A program made the translations under genes and the position numbers. A stretch of 64,000 nucleotides of DNA, taken from positions 744,001 to 808,000 of the forward strand of contig NZ_JANWGH010000001.1 of NCBI RefSeq assembly GCF_024919275.1, read 5' to 3'. The stretch comes from Algoriphagus limi (GTDB taxonomy: Bacteria > Bacteroidota > Bacteroidia > Cytophagales > Cyclobacteriaceae). Under the pieces are notes generated by a model, which saw only the letters and a list, made by a program, of their open reading frames with translations, did no database searches and was not told the DNA's origin. This document shows, piece by piece, positions 9,653-18,282 of the stretch (position 1 is the stretch's first letter; every line of letters begins with the position of its first letter).

Positions 9653-10204
9653 TTGAGAAACAGACAACCAAACAGAGGTCGAAGAGAAGAACCATATAAG
9701 GTAAACGACAAAATACGAGCTAGACAAGTTCGGGTAGTAGGAGAGTACGTAGAAGGTGGAAACGCTCTAATGCCTCTTGACAAAGCCCTTAGACTAGCAG
9801 AAGAAAACGATCTGGATTTGGTAGAAATTTCTCCAAATGTTGATCCTCCGGTTTGTAAGATTTTGGATTATGCCAAATTCAAATACGAGCAGAAGAAGAA
9901 ACAAAAGGAAATTAAGGCTAATGCAGCCAAGGTCGTTTTAAAGGAGATCCGCTTTGGACCTAATACAGATGATCATGATTTCAATTTTAAGTTGAAACAT
10001 GCCATCAACTTCTTGAAGGAAGGCGCCAAAGTGAAAGCCTATGTTCATTTCGTGGGTAGAAGCATTGTTTTCAAAGAAAGAGGAGAGATGCTTTTATTGA
10101 AATTTGCACAGGCATTGGAAGACTATGGTGTGGTAGAACAACTTCCTAAACTGGAAGGAAAGCGAATGAATATCTTTATCGCACCAAAGCCTCATAAAAA
10201 GTAA
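9653..10204 (+). CDS. infC: Translation initiation factor IF-3
   Basis: 183 residues with both IF3 domains: N-terminal ([36 protein letters not shown]) joined by a lysine-rich helix to the C-terminal domain ([20 protein letters not shown]). IF-3 keeps 30S subunits free and proofreads the initiator codon. The only plausible start is TTG at 9653, since the first internal ATG lies inside the N-terminal domain; rare start codons on infC are a known basis for autoregulation in E. coli, where IF-3 discriminates against them. The next gene, rpmI, follows after 25 nt. Confidence 0.95.
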   Translation: MRNRQPNRGRREEPYKVNDKIRARQVRVVGEYVEGGNALMPLDKALRLAEENDLDLVEISPNVDPPVCKILDYAKFKYEQKKKQKEIKANAAKVVLKEIRFGPNTDDHDFNFKLKHAINFLKEGAKVKAYVHFVGRSIVFKERGEMLLLKFAQALEDYGVVEQLPKLEGKRMNIFIAPKPHKK

Positions 10205-10229
10205 TTTCAACCAACTAAATACAGCTAAA

Positions 10230-10424
10230 ATGCCTAAAGTAAAAACCAAATCTTCCGCGAAAAAGCGATTCGCTTTAACCGGAACAGGAAAGATCAAAAG
10301 GAAGCACGCTTACAAAAGCCACATCCTGACTAAGAAAGCCACCAAAAGAAAGCGTAACCTTACCAAAACTGGTTTGGTACACGAGTCTGATGAGGGCAGA
10401 GTACGAGACATGTTGAGAATCTGA
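10230..10424 (+). CDS. rpmI: 50S ribosomal protein L35
   Basis: 64 residues, basic, beginning [18 protein letters not shown] and containing [14 protein letters not shown], typical of bacterial L35. It stands in the conserved infC-rpmI-rplT order, 25 nt after infC and 93 nt before rplT. The longer gap to rplT holds a structured element (10463-10502). Confidence 0.95.
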   Translation: MPKVKTKSSAKKRFALTGTGKIKRKHAYKSHILTKKATKRKRNLTKTGLVHESDEGRVRDMLRI

Positions 10425-10462
10425 TCAATCTGTCTAAAAAATTAAGGTTTATTTATTCACCA

Positions 10463-10502
10463 GACGCTTTGGTATTGAAGACTCTTCGGAGCACCTAGTG
10501 TC
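10463..10502 (+). promoter_or_regulatory. Structured leader between rpmI and rplT (candidate L20 control element)
   Basis: Nested complementary segments can be read directly: GACGCT (10463-10468) with AGTGTC (10497-10502, one G-T pair), GGT (10471-10473) with ACC (10493-10495), and CTC-TTCG-GAG (10482-10491) as the apical hairpin. There is no U-run, so it is not a normal terminator. L20 represses its own operon through leader RNA in E. coli and B. subtilis; using this element for that purpose is an inference. Confidence 0.4.
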
Positions 10503-10517
10503 AAAAAACAAAAAGTT

Positions 10518-10862
10518 ATGCCAAGATCAGTAAACGCAGTAGCGTCAAGAGCAAGAAGAAAAAAAGTGCTTAAGGCCACCAAAGGTTACTTCGGAAGAGG
10601 TAAAAATGTGTGGACTGTAGCCAAAAACAAGTACGAGAAAGGACTTCAGTACGCTTACAGAGACAGAAAAGCTAAGAAAAGAGAATTCCGTTCTTTGTGG
10701 ATTCAGCGTATCAATGCCGGTGCTAGAGAGCATGGTTTGTCTTATTCTCAATTCATGGGGTTGTTGAAAAAAGCCGATATCGAGCTTAACCGTAAGGTTT
10801 TGGCTGATTTGGCGATGAATCACCCTGAGGCATTTAAAGCAGTTGTTGAAAGAGTGAAATAA
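10518..10862 (+). CDS. rplT: 50S ribosomal protein L20
   Basis: 114 residues, full length, starting [16 protein letters not shown], with [18 protein letters not shown] and [17 protein letters not shown], the standard L20 pattern: a long basic N-terminal helix and a globular C-terminal domain. L20 binds 23S rRNA and is needed for early 50S assembly. Last gene of the infC operon, followed by a strong terminator. Confidence 0.97.
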   Translation: MPRSVNAVASRARRKKVLKATKGYFGRGKNVWTVAKNKYEKGLQYAYRDRKAKKREFRSLWIQRINAGAREHGLSYSQFMGLLKKADIELNRKVLADLAMNHPEAFKAVVERVK

Positions 10863-10885
10863 GAGTTAGCACCTTATTTTACATG

Positions 10886-10912
10886 AAGCCTTCCTTCGGG
10901 AAGGCTTTTTTG
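10886..10912 (+). terminator. Rho-independent terminator of the infC-rpmI-rplT operon
   Basis: AAGCCTTCC (10886-10894) pairs perfectly with GGAAGGCTT (10899-10907) across a TTCG tetraloop, followed directly by a T-run. Confidence 0.92.
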
Positions 10913-10990
10913 TTTTATAGGTTTTTGATTTTGTCCTTTTTCAAAAGGAGTAGTGCTAAAAAAGTAAGAATAATAAAAAGGGTCTCTTTT

Positions 10991-11090
10991 ACCGAAAGCT
11001 CCCGAAAGAATTCGGGATGAAGATAGGAGTTGAAGGTTCTTACCTTAGGCAGGTTCCTGCGCGCTAAGGCTTAGTTGATATGAATTCTGC
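10991..11090 (-). pseudogene. Probable decayed duplicate of the tRNA-Met gene and its terminator
   Basis: Read on the plus strand, this stretch shares ordered words with the tRNA-Met locus just to the right: CCGAAAGC, then GGAGTTGAA, ACCT-AGG, TCCTGCGC and CTAA at nearly the same spacing. The acceptor stem and anticodon no longer form, and a small palindrome CCCGAA-AGAA-TTCGGG (11001-11016) sits where the acceptor 3' side should be. Reading: a tandem tRNA copy that has decayed and may have received a short palindromic repeat. It could also be a remnant of another tRNA, since GGAGTTGAA is common to many. Confidence 0.35.
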
Positions 11091-11105
11091 CAATAGAATT
11101 TTGTG

Positions 11106-11138
11106 AAATAAAAAAGGCTTCCGTTTCCGAAAGCCTTT
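11106..11138 (-). terminator. Terminator of tRNA-Met
   Basis: On the minus strand AAAGGCTTTCG pairs with CGGAAGCCTTT across a GAAA tetraloop (11113-11138, one G-T pair), followed by a T-rich tract (plus-strand A-run 11110-11115). It starts one base beyond the tRNA 3' end. Confidence 0.9.
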
Positions 11139-11139
11139 G

Positions 11140-11213
11140 TAGCGAGGACGGGAGTTGAACCCGTGACCTCAGGGTTATGAATCCTGCGCTCTAACCAACT
11201 GAGCTACCTCGCC
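11140..11213 (-). tRNA. tRNA-Met (anticodon CAT, elongator type)
   Basis: The 74-nt minus-strand sequence folds as a cloverleaf: acceptor GGCGAGG/CCTCGCT, D stem GCTC/GAGC, anticodon loop TTCATAA with anticodon CAT at plus-strand 11177-11179, T stem ACGGG/CCCGT with loop TTCAACT. Discriminator is A; CCA is not encoded. The 1-72 pair is G-T and the anticodon stem lacks three consecutive G-C pairs, so it is not the initiator. A CAT anticodon could also be tRNA-Ile2 (lysidine modified); elongator Met is favoured but not proven. The 215 bp between it and the START-like gene show no other gene. Confidence 0.88.
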
Positions 11214-11428
11214 AGAATATCTTAAGATTTTTTTGGTATTGAAATTTCAAATTAATGCCTATATTAAAACACCAACGATCAATACTTCTTTTTGACGCTG
11301 GAAACGTATTTTCCAACCTTGTAAACCTCCCGTCTGAATGGGAATGCAAATATGAGACCTTGTATTATTAAATGCAAGTTGGCGTTCTTTAAAAAAATGA
11401 AAATTTCACCCCGGTAATTTTAGAAATC

Positions 11429-11824
11429 ATGGTTAAAAATAAGTTTGTCGCTGATTATCAAATCAATGCTTCGAAAAAAATTCTTTTTCATTATATCAGC
11501 ACTGCAAGTGGTTTAGAAGAATGGTTTGCAGACCAAGTAAGAATCAACGAGGATAAAGTCTATATTTTTGAATTTGATAACGAGGAACATTATGCCCGGA
11601 TGGCCTCGATTCGAAATAATTCCCATGTGAAGTTTGAGTTTTTTGATCCGAACAATCCAGATGAAGAGGATCATTCTTATATAGAATTCAAATTGGAAGA
11701 AAATGAATTGACCCAAACGCTTTTTCTAAAGGTTATTGATTATTCCGATGGGTATGATGATGAGGAGCTAGAGGCTATTTGGGATGGCTTGGTTGGAAAA
11801 CTTAAAGAAATTATTGGTGGTTAA
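11429..11824 (+). CDS. START-like domain protein
   Basis: 131 residues, strongly acidic, no signal peptide. The pattern KFVADYQINASKKILFHYI, then STASGLEEWFADQV, a beta-rich middle and a final helix (EAIWDGLVGKLKEII) matches the SRPBCC/START-like (AHSA1-related) fold common in Bacteroidota. Such proteins bind hydrophobic ligands or chaperones; no specific function is known. It lies 68 nt upstream of an LptF/LptG permease gene, and co-transcription is possible since no terminator is seen between them. Confidence 0.75.
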   Translation: MVKNKFVADYQINASKKILFHYISTASGLEEWFADQVRINEDKVYIFEFDNEEHYARMASIRNNSHVKFEFFDPNNPDEEDHSYIEFKLEENELTQTLFLKVIDYSDGYDDEELEAIWDGLVGKLKEIIGG

Positions 11825-11892
11825 TTGCTGAGGATTCACCAACTTTGAATCATGAATCTCGTAGCCTTCACTTGAAGGTGAACTGAGTATGT

Positions 11893-13683
11893 ATGAAGAA
11901 GTTAGATAAACTTATTTTGGGCTCTTTTATAGGGCCATTTTTATTGACCTTCGTGGTAGTTGACTTCATTCTACTGATAGTCAACATGCTGAAGTATTTC
12001 GATGAAATTTTTGGTAAAGGGCTAAGCTTTTGGATTTATGCTGAATTGATCGGCTATTTTGTCGTCAGTATTTCACCTATGGCTTTGCCTTTAGCTGTGT
12101 TACTCTCCAGTTTGATGACTTTTGGGAATTTAGGAGAGCATTTTGAACTAACAGCCATAAAAAGTAGTGGGATTTCATTAGTTCGTGCCCTTAGGCCAAT
12201 CGGAGTTTTTACAATTATCTTGGTGTTTCTGGCCTTCCTATCCAATAACTACTTGGTGCCAAGAGTCAACCTCAAAACTTTCAGCTTGCTGTACGATATC
12301 CGAATGAAATCACCTGCTTTGGATATCCGGGAAGGAATTTTTTATGCGGGAATTCCAGGCTACAGTATCAAGGTCAACAAAAAAATTGGGGACAATGAAT
12401 TAAAGGATATTATCATTTATAATCACAATGATATCCTTGGCAATCTAGATGTTACCATCGCCGATTCTGGTAGAATGGAAAAATTTTTGAATGAGAATTA
12501 CATGAAACTCACGCTTTATAATGGAATCAATTATAATGAGTCCAGAGCGATGAGAGGAATTTCAGAAAAGCCAGTTGAGTTTCGAAGGACCACCTTCGAT
12601 GAAAATGTAATCATTTTTGATATGGATGAATTTCAGCTCAACCGGACACCTGAAGATCTTTGGTCTACCAATCGGGCGATTAAGAATATTTCAGAAATAA
12701 AGGTTGGGCTGGATTCTATCTACACACTTGTCAACGATCAACGCTACCTTACCTATCAAACTGCCTCAGGAATCTACCCATATTTTACTAGGAATAGAAA
12801 ACTAAACCCTGTTTCTCAAATCGAAGAAAGAAAATCCATTGATGATTCCCTTCGTGCAGAAAAAGCAAGGATCGAAAGAGCAAAGCAGGATTCTATTTTA
12901 GAGGAGAAGAATTTATTGAAAAGGGATACCACTATCCAAAAAGTAGAATCTCCTGAAAACAGATTATCCGTCTCTGATACATCCCAGAGCCTTGATATCA
13001 AAGCTGCCGCCAAACTTTCAAAGAGTGACTCAATTTTTCAACTCAAACAAGTAAACAGATCTAGAGCACAAGATTCACTTCCTGATGAAAATGAAGAAGA
13101 TTTTGTAGAAAACCCTGTAGAAGATGAAGTAGGGGAGCAAATGCTTCCTCAAAGGCTCACTCCTTTATCTGAAGAAGAAAGAGACAGGATAGACTCTATT
13201 GTTTTTAAGAGAGGGTATAGATCCAACGCTTTAACCATGGCGTTGAATAATGCTCGAAACTTGAAAAATAACTTTAATCAGAAAAAAGTTACAATAGAGA
13301 ACTTTGAAAGGGAATATCGACGATTTGAAATTGCCTGGCATCAAAAGTATACCCAAGCTTTCGCATGTTTTGTAATGTTTTTGATCGGAGCTCCATTAGG
13401 AGCAATTATTAAAAAAGGTGGGTTAGGGATGCCTGTTTTGGTTTCTATCATTTTCTTTATCGTTTATTACATGCTAACTATAACTGGAGAAAAATGGGCT
13501 AAAGAAGGTGTGACGGATCCTATTATAGGCACTTGGTTTTCCTGTGTGATGCTTTTGCCTTTTGGTTTATTCTTTCTAAAGCAAGCAAGAAAAGATGCCC
13601 GGCTTTTTGAACCTGACTTTTACATCGAGTGGTGGAAGGGTATGAGAAGACGAATTGCTTCCCGAAAAGCAAAAACAACTTGA
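11893..13683 (+). CDS. LptF/LptG family permease
   Basis: 596 residues. Three N-terminal membrane segments (about 10-120; starts MKKLDKLILGSFIGPFLLTF and includes SPMALPLAVLLSSLMTFGNL), a large periplasmic part (130-490) and three C-terminal membrane segments (495-580). This is the topology of the LptB2FG permease that extracts LPS from the inner membrane. It is much longer than proteobacterial LptF or LptG (about 360) because of a charged, low-complexity insertion at 300-440 rich in Ser, Glu, Asp and Lys, a length often seen in Bacteroidota. The partner permease, LptB and LptC are not in the window. Confidence 0.85.
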   Translation: MKKLDKLILGSFIGPFLLTFVVVDFILLIVNMLKYFDEIFGKGLSFWIYAELIGYFVVSISPMALPLAVLLSSLMTFGNLGEHFELTAIKSSGISLVRALRPIGVFTIILVFLAFLSNNYLVPRVNLKTFSLLYDIRMKSPALDIREGIFYAGIPGYSIKVNKKIGDNELKDIIIYNHNDILGNLDVTIADSGRMEKFLNENYMKLTLYNGINYNESRAMRGISEKPVEFRRTTFDENVIIFDMDEFQLNRTPEDLWSTNRAIKNISEIKVGLDSIYTLVNDQRYLTYQTASGIYPYFTRNRKLNPVSQIEERKSIDDSLRAEKARIERAKQDSILEEKNLLKRDTTIQKVESPENRLSVSDTSQSLDIKAAAKLSKSDSIFQLKQVNRSRAQDSLPDENEEDFVENPVEDEVGEQMLPQRLTPLSEEERDRIDSIVFKRGYRSNALTMALNNARNLKNNFNQKKVTIENFEREYRRFEIAWHQKYTQAFACFVMFLIGAPLGAIIKKGGLGMPVLVSIIFFIVYYMLTITGEKWAKEGVTDPIIGTWFSCVMLLPFGLFFLKQARKDARLFEPDFYIEWWKGMRRRIASRKAKTT

Positions 13684-13708
13684 TGTTTTATTTTCAAATT
13701 AATACCCT

Positions 13709-13716
13709 TACCTTTG
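13709..13716 (+). promoter_or_regulatory. Candidate -7 box for rpsO
   Basis: TACCTTTG fits TAnnTTTG exactly, 28 nt before the rpsO ATG; no clear TTG at the -33 distance. The implied leader of about 20 nt leaves little room for an S15-type regulatory structure. Confidence 0.45.
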
Positions 13717-13743
13717 TAGCTGTTTTAATTAATTTAGCTAAAC

Positions 13744-14019
13744 ATGTATTTAACATCAGAGAAAAAACAAGAGTTGTTTAAAAATCATGGACGGTTAAAA
13801 TCTGAAACTGATACTGGATCACCAGAATCTCAGATTGCCCTCTTCACCCATCGAATCAAGCACCTAACGGAGCATTTGAAGCAAAACAAAAAAGATCACT
13901 CCTCTAGACTTGGTTTGTTGAAGTTGGTAGGAAAGCGTAGAAGCTTATTGGACTACCTCCATAAGAAAGACATCGAGCGATACAGAAGTATTATCGCCGA
14001 GCTAGGAATTCGAAAATAA
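13744..14019 (+). CDS. rpsO: 30S ribosomal protein S15
   Basis: 91 residues, full length: [17 protein letters not shown] at the start, [19 protein letters not shown] (16S rRNA binding) and [16 protein letters not shown], all typical. S15 nucleates the central domain of the 30S subunit. Followed by a 13-bp hairpin terminator and then by pnp, the classic rpsO-pnp order. Confidence 0.97.
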   Translation: MYLTSEKKQELFKNHGRLKSETDTGSPESQIALFTHRIKHLTEHLKQNKKDHSSRLGLLKLVGKRRSLLDYLHKKDIERYRSIIAELGIRK

Positions 14020-14023
14020 TCCT

Positions 14024-14059
14024 AAGTAAGGTTCTCCGAGTCGAGAACCTTACTTTTTT
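14024..14059 (+). terminator. Terminator between rpsO and pnp
   Basis: AAGTAAGGTTCTC (14024-14036) pairs perfectly with GAGAACCTTACTT (14043-14055), six-base loop, followed by TTTTTC. In E. coli an imperfect terminator at this position sets the rpsO to pnp ratio; the same is possible here. Confidence 0.9.
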
Positions 14060-14116
14060 CTTTTTCAGCTGGACGCGTTTATTTTTAAAACAGAAGAAAA
14101 ATCATTATCAATATTT

Positions 14117-16264
14117 ATGTTACCAAACTTAATCACCAAAACCATCACGCTTGAGGATGGTAGAGAAATTATTATCGAAACAGGTGCACTTGCTAAACAA
14201 GCCGATGGTGCAGTTGTAGTGAAGTTAGGAAAGGCCATGCTCTTGGCTACAGTTGTATCCAAAAAAGAGGCTGGCGAAGGAGTTGACTTTTTACCACTTT
14301 CAGTAGACTATCAAGAAAAATTTGCGGCATCCGGAAAGATTCCAGGAGGCTTTTTGAAGCGAGAAGGAAGATTGTCAGATTATGAAATCTTAATTAGTCG
14401 ATTGGTAGACCGTGCTATTCGTCCGATTTTTCCGGATGATTATCATGCCGACACCCAAGTAAATATTACCCTTATTTCATCCGATGAAGACGTTCTCCCT
14501 GATGCATTGGCAGGATTGGCAGCATCAGCAGCTTTGTCAGTATCAGATATTCCTTTTAATGGCCCAATCTCTGAAGTAAGAGTTGCGAAAATCGATGGCA
14601 AATTGGTTATCAACCCATCTCCAGCGGAGCTAGAGAAGGCTACACTTGAATTCATTGTAGCAGGATCTTTGGATTACATCTTGATGGTAGAAGGAGAAGC
14701 TTCTGAGATTTCTGAAGACGAAATGGTTGAAGCACTTCAATTTGCCCATGAGGAGATTATCCGTCATTGCCAAGCTCAGGTTGAATTAACCAAGATGGTT
14801 GGTAAAGAGGAAAAAAGAGAGTATTGTCACGAAAAGTCTGACCCAGCTTTGTATGAAAAGATGCGGTCAGAGCTTTATGATAAATTATATGAATCTGTAG
14901 GCAAGCAAATTGCCAACAAGTCAGAGCGTTCTGCTTTGATTCAAGCCATTAAGGAAGAGTTTGTGGATAGCCTAGGAGAGGAACATGAATTCGAAGCAAG
15001 CTTGATTGGACCTTATTTCCATAAAATCCATAAGGAAGCTGCTAGAAATCTGACCTTGAATGAGAAGAAGCGATTGGATGGCCGAAAGCTTGACGAAATT
15101 CGTCCGATTTGGTCAGTAGTTGATTATTTGCCTTCAGCACATGGTTCGGCAGTTTTCACTAGAGGAGAAACACAATCCTTAACCACTTGTACCTTAGGTA
15201 CTAAGATGGATGAAATGATGATTGATGGAGCCGTGATTTCTGGCTTCAATAAATTCTATTTGCATTACAATTTCCCTGGATTCTCAACAGGCGAGGTAAA
15301 ACCAAATAGAGGACCTGGTAGAAGAGAAGTGGGTCATGGTAATTTGGCCATGAGAGCTTTGAAAAAAGTTCTTCCGCCAGAAGAAGAAAATCCATATACT
15401 ATCCGAATTGTATCAGACATTCTTGAATCTAACGGTTCATCTTCAATGGCTACCGTTTGTGCGGGATCTCTTGCTTTGATGGATGCTGGAATTCAGATTA
15501 AAGCTCCTGTTACCGGTATTGCAATGGGGATGATCTCTGATTCTTCAACTGGTAAATATTCCATTTTGAGTGATATTCTCGGTGACGAGGACCACTTGGG
15601 TGACATGGATTTCAAAGTGACCGGTACTGAAAAAGGTATTACAGCTTGTCAGATGGACTTGAAGGTAGAAGGTTTGGATTACAGCGTTTTGAAAGAAGCC
15701 TTGTATCAAGCAAAAGAGGGAAGACTTCATATTCTACACGAGATTTCTAAGACCTTGGCTGCTCCAAGACCTGATTTGAAACCTCATACTCCTAGATCTT
15801 ACACCATGATGATTCCTAAGGAATTGATCGGTGCTGTAATTGGTCCAGGCGGAAAAGTAATTCAAGAAATTCAGAAAGATACTTCTACCACTATTGTGAT
15901 TGAAGAAGTAGATAATCAAGGAAAGATCAATATCTTCTCCGCAAACCAAGATAATCTTAATAAGGCGCTTTCACGAGTTAAAGCTATCGTAGCACAACCT
16001 GAAATCGGGGAAGTGTATACCGGTAAAGTGAAAAATATTCAGCCATTTGGTGCATTTGTGGAATTTATGCCGGGTAAAGATGGTTTATTACATATCTCGG
16101 AGATTAAATGGGAGCGTCTTGAAAGTATGGACGGCGTTCTGGAGCCGGGAGAAGAAATCGTTGTAAAATTGATTGATATTGACAAAAAGACCGGAAAATT
16201 TAAGCTATCGCGAAAGGTTCTTTTGCCAAAGCCTGAGAAATCTGGTCCAAAAAATCAAGAGTAA
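14117..16264 (+). CDS. pnp: Polyribonucleotide nucleotidyltransferase (PNPase)
   Basis: 715 residues, full length: two RNase PH-like domains (about 10-230 and 320-555; catalytic-side motifs FTRGETQS and [10 protein letters not shown]), a KH domain ([20 protein letters not shown], about 570-630) and an S1 domain ([17 protein letters not shown], about 635-705). It degrades RNA 3' to 5' by phosphorolysis and is a degradosome component in many bacteria. Start ATG at 14117 gives the usual N-terminus. The short gap to rpoD (56 nt) has no terminator. Confidence 0.97.
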   Translation: MLPNLITKTITLEDGREIIIETGALAKQADGAVVVKLGKAMLLATVVSKKEAGEGVDFLPLSVDYQEKFAASGKIPGGFLKREGRLSDYEILISRLVDRAIRPIFPDDYHADTQVNITLISSDEDVLPDALAGLAASAALSVSDIPFNGPISEVRVAKIDGKLVINPSPAELEKATLEFIVAGSLDYILMVEGEASEISEDEMVEALQFAHEEIIRHCQAQVELTKMVGKEEKREYCHEKSDPALYEKMRSELYDKLYESVGKQIANKSERSALIQAIKEEFVDSLGEEHEFEASLIGPYFHKIHKEAARNLTLNEKKRLDGRKLDEIRPIWSVVDYLPSAHGSAVFTRGETQSLTTCTLGTKMDEMMIDGAVISGFNKFYLHYNFPGFSTGEVKPNRGPGRREVGHGNLAMRALKKVLPPEEENPYTIRIVSDILESNGSSSMATVCAGSLALMDAGIQIKAPVTGIAMGMISDSSTGKYSILSDILGDEDHLGDMDFKVTGTEKGITACQMDLKVEGLDYSVLKEALYQAKEGRLHILHEISKTLAAPRPDLKPHTPRSYTMMIPKELIGAVIGPGGKVIQEIQKDTSTTIVIEEVDNQGKINIFSANQDNLNKALSRVKAIVAQPEIGEVYTGKVKNIQPFGAFVEFMPGKDGLLHISEIKWERLESMDGVLEPGEEIVVKLIDIDKKTGKFKLSRKVLLPKPEKSGPKNQE

Positions 16265-16320
16265 CTTCTGATTTATATTAATTTCATTATCTTAACTGAA
16301 TTCAACCAATAATATTCTGA

Positions 16321-17184
16321 ATGAGGCAGCTGAAGATTAGCAAGCAGATTACCAATCGAGAGAGTCAGTCTCTGGATAAGTATCTGCAGGAGATTGGTAA
16401 AGTGGATCTCTTGACAGCAGACGAAGAAGTAGTTCTTGCCAAGCGAATCCGTGAAGGTGATCAATTGGCTTTGGAAAAATTGACCAAAGCTAACTTGCGC
16501 TTTGTGGTTTCCGTGGCAAAGCAGTATCAAAACCAAGGTCTTTCATTGGGTGATTTGATCAATGAGGGGAATTTGGGTTTGATCAAAGCTGCACAGCGTT
16601 TTGATGAAACGCGAGGATTTAAATTTATTTCTTACGCCGTATGGTGGATTCGTCAGTCCATTTTGCAAGCCCTTGCAGAGCAGTCTCGAATCGTAAGATT
16701 ACCATTGAATAGGGTAGGTTCCCTCAATAAGATTTCCAAGACTTTCAGTGAATTGGAACAAAAATTCGAGCGTGAGCCATCACCTGAAGAATTGGCGGAA
16801 GTTTTGGAAGTTACCGCTTCAGAGGTTGTCGATACTATGAAAATTTCTGGCCGTCACGTTTCTATGGATGCACCTTTTGTACAAGGTGAAGAAAATAGTC
16901 TTTTGGATGTGTTGGAAAATGACGGTGATGAAAAACCGGACGATGGTTTGATGACCGACTCACTTCGGAAGGAAGTTCAAAGAGCGCTTTCAACGCTTAC
17001 TCAACGAGAAGCAGATGTAATCACTCTTTATTTCGGTTTGAATGGTGAACATGCAATGACTTTGGAAGAAATTGGAGAGAAATTCAATTTGACTCGAGAG
17101 CGTGTTCGTCAGATTAAAGAAAAAGCTATTCGAAGATTGAGACATACATCGAGGAGCAAGACTCTCAAACCTTACTTAGGTTAA
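16321..17184 (+). CDS. rpoD: Primary sigma factor RpoD/SigA
   Basis: 287 residues, the short form usual in Bacteroidota: region 1.1 is missing, region 1.2 starts at [18 protein letters not shown], region 2 carries [19 protein letters not shown] and the -10 reading helix [15 protein letters not shown], region 3 and region 4.2 with [23 protein letters not shown]. This sigma family reads the TTG/TAnnTTTG promoters noted elsewhere in this window. It lies 56 nt behind pnp, with a strong terminator after it. Confidence 0.96.
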   Translation: MRQLKISKQITNRESQSLDKYLQEIGKVDLLTADEEVVLAKRIREGDQLALEKLTKANLRFVVSVAKQYQNQGLSLGDLINEGNLGLIKAAQRFDETRGFKFISYAVWWIRQSILQALAEQSRIVRLPLNRVGSLNKISKTFSELEQKFEREPSPEELAEVLEVTASEVVDTMKISGRHVSMDAPFVQGEENSLLDVLENDGDEKPDDGLMTDSLRKEVQRALSTLTQREADVITLYFGLNGEHAMTLEEIGEKFNLTRERVRQIKEKAIRRLRHTSRSKTLKPYLG

Positions 17185-17190
17185 TAAAAT

Positions 17191-17216
17191 AAAAGGGGTT
17201 TAGGCCCCTTTTTCTT
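17191..17216 (+). terminator. Terminator after rpoD
   Basis: AAAAGGGG (17191-17198) pairs with CCCCTTTT (17205-17212) across a six-base loop, followed by further T's. Confidence 0.88.
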
Positions 17217-17253
17217 TTTAAACTTTAATTTTCAAAAATGATATGAGTCACAT

Positions 17254-17281
17254 TTGGGAATTTTAACAAGTTCTAATTTTG
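17254..17281 (+). promoter_or_regulatory. Candidate promoter of the trxB operon
   Basis: TTG (17254-17256) followed after 17 nt by TAATTTTG (17274-17281), a perfect -7 box. The spacer is slightly shorter than the usual 19-21. The start of trxB lies 50 nt downstream. Confidence 0.5.
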
Positions 17282-17330
17282 TTGGCTGATAGGAAAAGTG
17301 AAAATTTAACGTTCTTAATTTCATTTACAG

Positions 17331-18275
17331 ATGAATCAAGATTTAGAAAAAGTAAAAGTTCTGATCATCGGATCAGGACCAGCAGGTTATACAGCAGCTA
17401 TTTATGCTTCTAGAGCAGGTTTAAAGCCAGTTTTGTATACTGGAGGACAACCAGGAGGTCAATTGACAATCACTACGGATGTAGAAAACTATCCAGGCTA
17501 TCCAGAAGGAATCATGGGGCCTGAAATGATGGAGGATTTCCGTAAACAAGCTGAGCGGTTCGGAGCTCAAATTCGTTATGGAGTGGTTACTAAGGTCGAT
17601 TTCAATCAGAAACCACATTTGATCACAGTGGATGATTCAGTTCAGTTATATGCAGAGACTGTGATTATTTCTACTGGCGCATCGGCAAAATGGCTTGGTT
17701 TGGAAAGCGAAACCCGACTAAACGGTCGAGGAGTATCTGCCTGTGCAGTTTGTGATGGTTTCTTTTTCCGAGGTCAGGATGTAGCGATTGTAGGTGCGGG
17801 AGACACAGCCTGTGAGGAAGCTTCTTATTTGTCTAATATTTGCAACAAAGTATACATGCTTGTTCGTAGAGATGAGATGCGTGCTTCTCAAATAATGCAA
17901 AAGAGAGTTCTAAATAATCCGAAAATCGAAGTCCTTTGGAATACAGAGACGGAAGAGATTCTAGGAGATAAAGAAGTGACAGGAGTACGGGTAGTCAATA
18001 ATAAAACACAAGAAAAACGGGATTTAGCAATTTCTGGCTTCTTTGTTGCTATTGGACACCAGCCAAACACCGAGGTATTTAAAGACTTCATTCATATGGA
18101 TGAAGCTGGATATATCAAAACGATTCCTGGAACTACAAAAACCAATGTAGAGGGTGTATTTGCTTGTGGAGATGCTCAAGATAATGTGTATCGGCAGGCA
18201 GTTACAGCAGCAGGAACAGGCTGTATGGCCGCTCTGGATGCAGAGCGATATTTAGCTGAAATGGAAATTCATTAA
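17331..18275 (+). CDS. trxB: Thioredoxin-disulfide reductase
   Basis: 314 residues, full length: FAD-binding GSGPAGYTAAIYASRAG near 14-30, redox-active Cys138-Ala-Val-Cys141, NADPH-binding VGAGDTACEEA near 153, and the C-terminal FAD motif GVFACGDAQD. It reduces thioredoxin with NADPH. It heads a compact group with an M23 peptidase (7-nt gap) and bshB1. In a bacillithiol-using organism a TrxB-like flavoprotein could instead serve bacilliredoxin, but CAVC and length fit ordinary TrxB. Confidence 0.93.
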   Translation: MNQDLEKVKVLIIGSGPAGYTAAIYASRAGLKPVLYTGGQPGGQLTITTDVENYPGYPEGIMGPEMMEDFRKQAERFGAQIRYGVVTKVDFNQKPHLITVDDSVQLYAETVIISTGASAKWLGLESETRLNGRGVSACAVCDGFFFRGQDVAIVGAGDTACEEASYLSNICNKVYMLVRRDEMRASQIMQKRVLNNPKIEVLWNTETEEILGDKEVTGVRVVNNKTQEKRDLAISGFFVAIGHQPNTEVFKDFIHMDEAGYIKTIPGTTKTNVEGVFACGDAQDNVYRQAVTAAGTGCMAALDAERYLAEMEIH

Positions 18276-18282
18276 ATCATTC

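Noticed and set aside
11140..11213. Initiator tRNA-fMet
   Set aside because: It has a G-T 1-72 pair rather than a mismatch, and lacks the three G-C pairs of the initiator anticodon stem.
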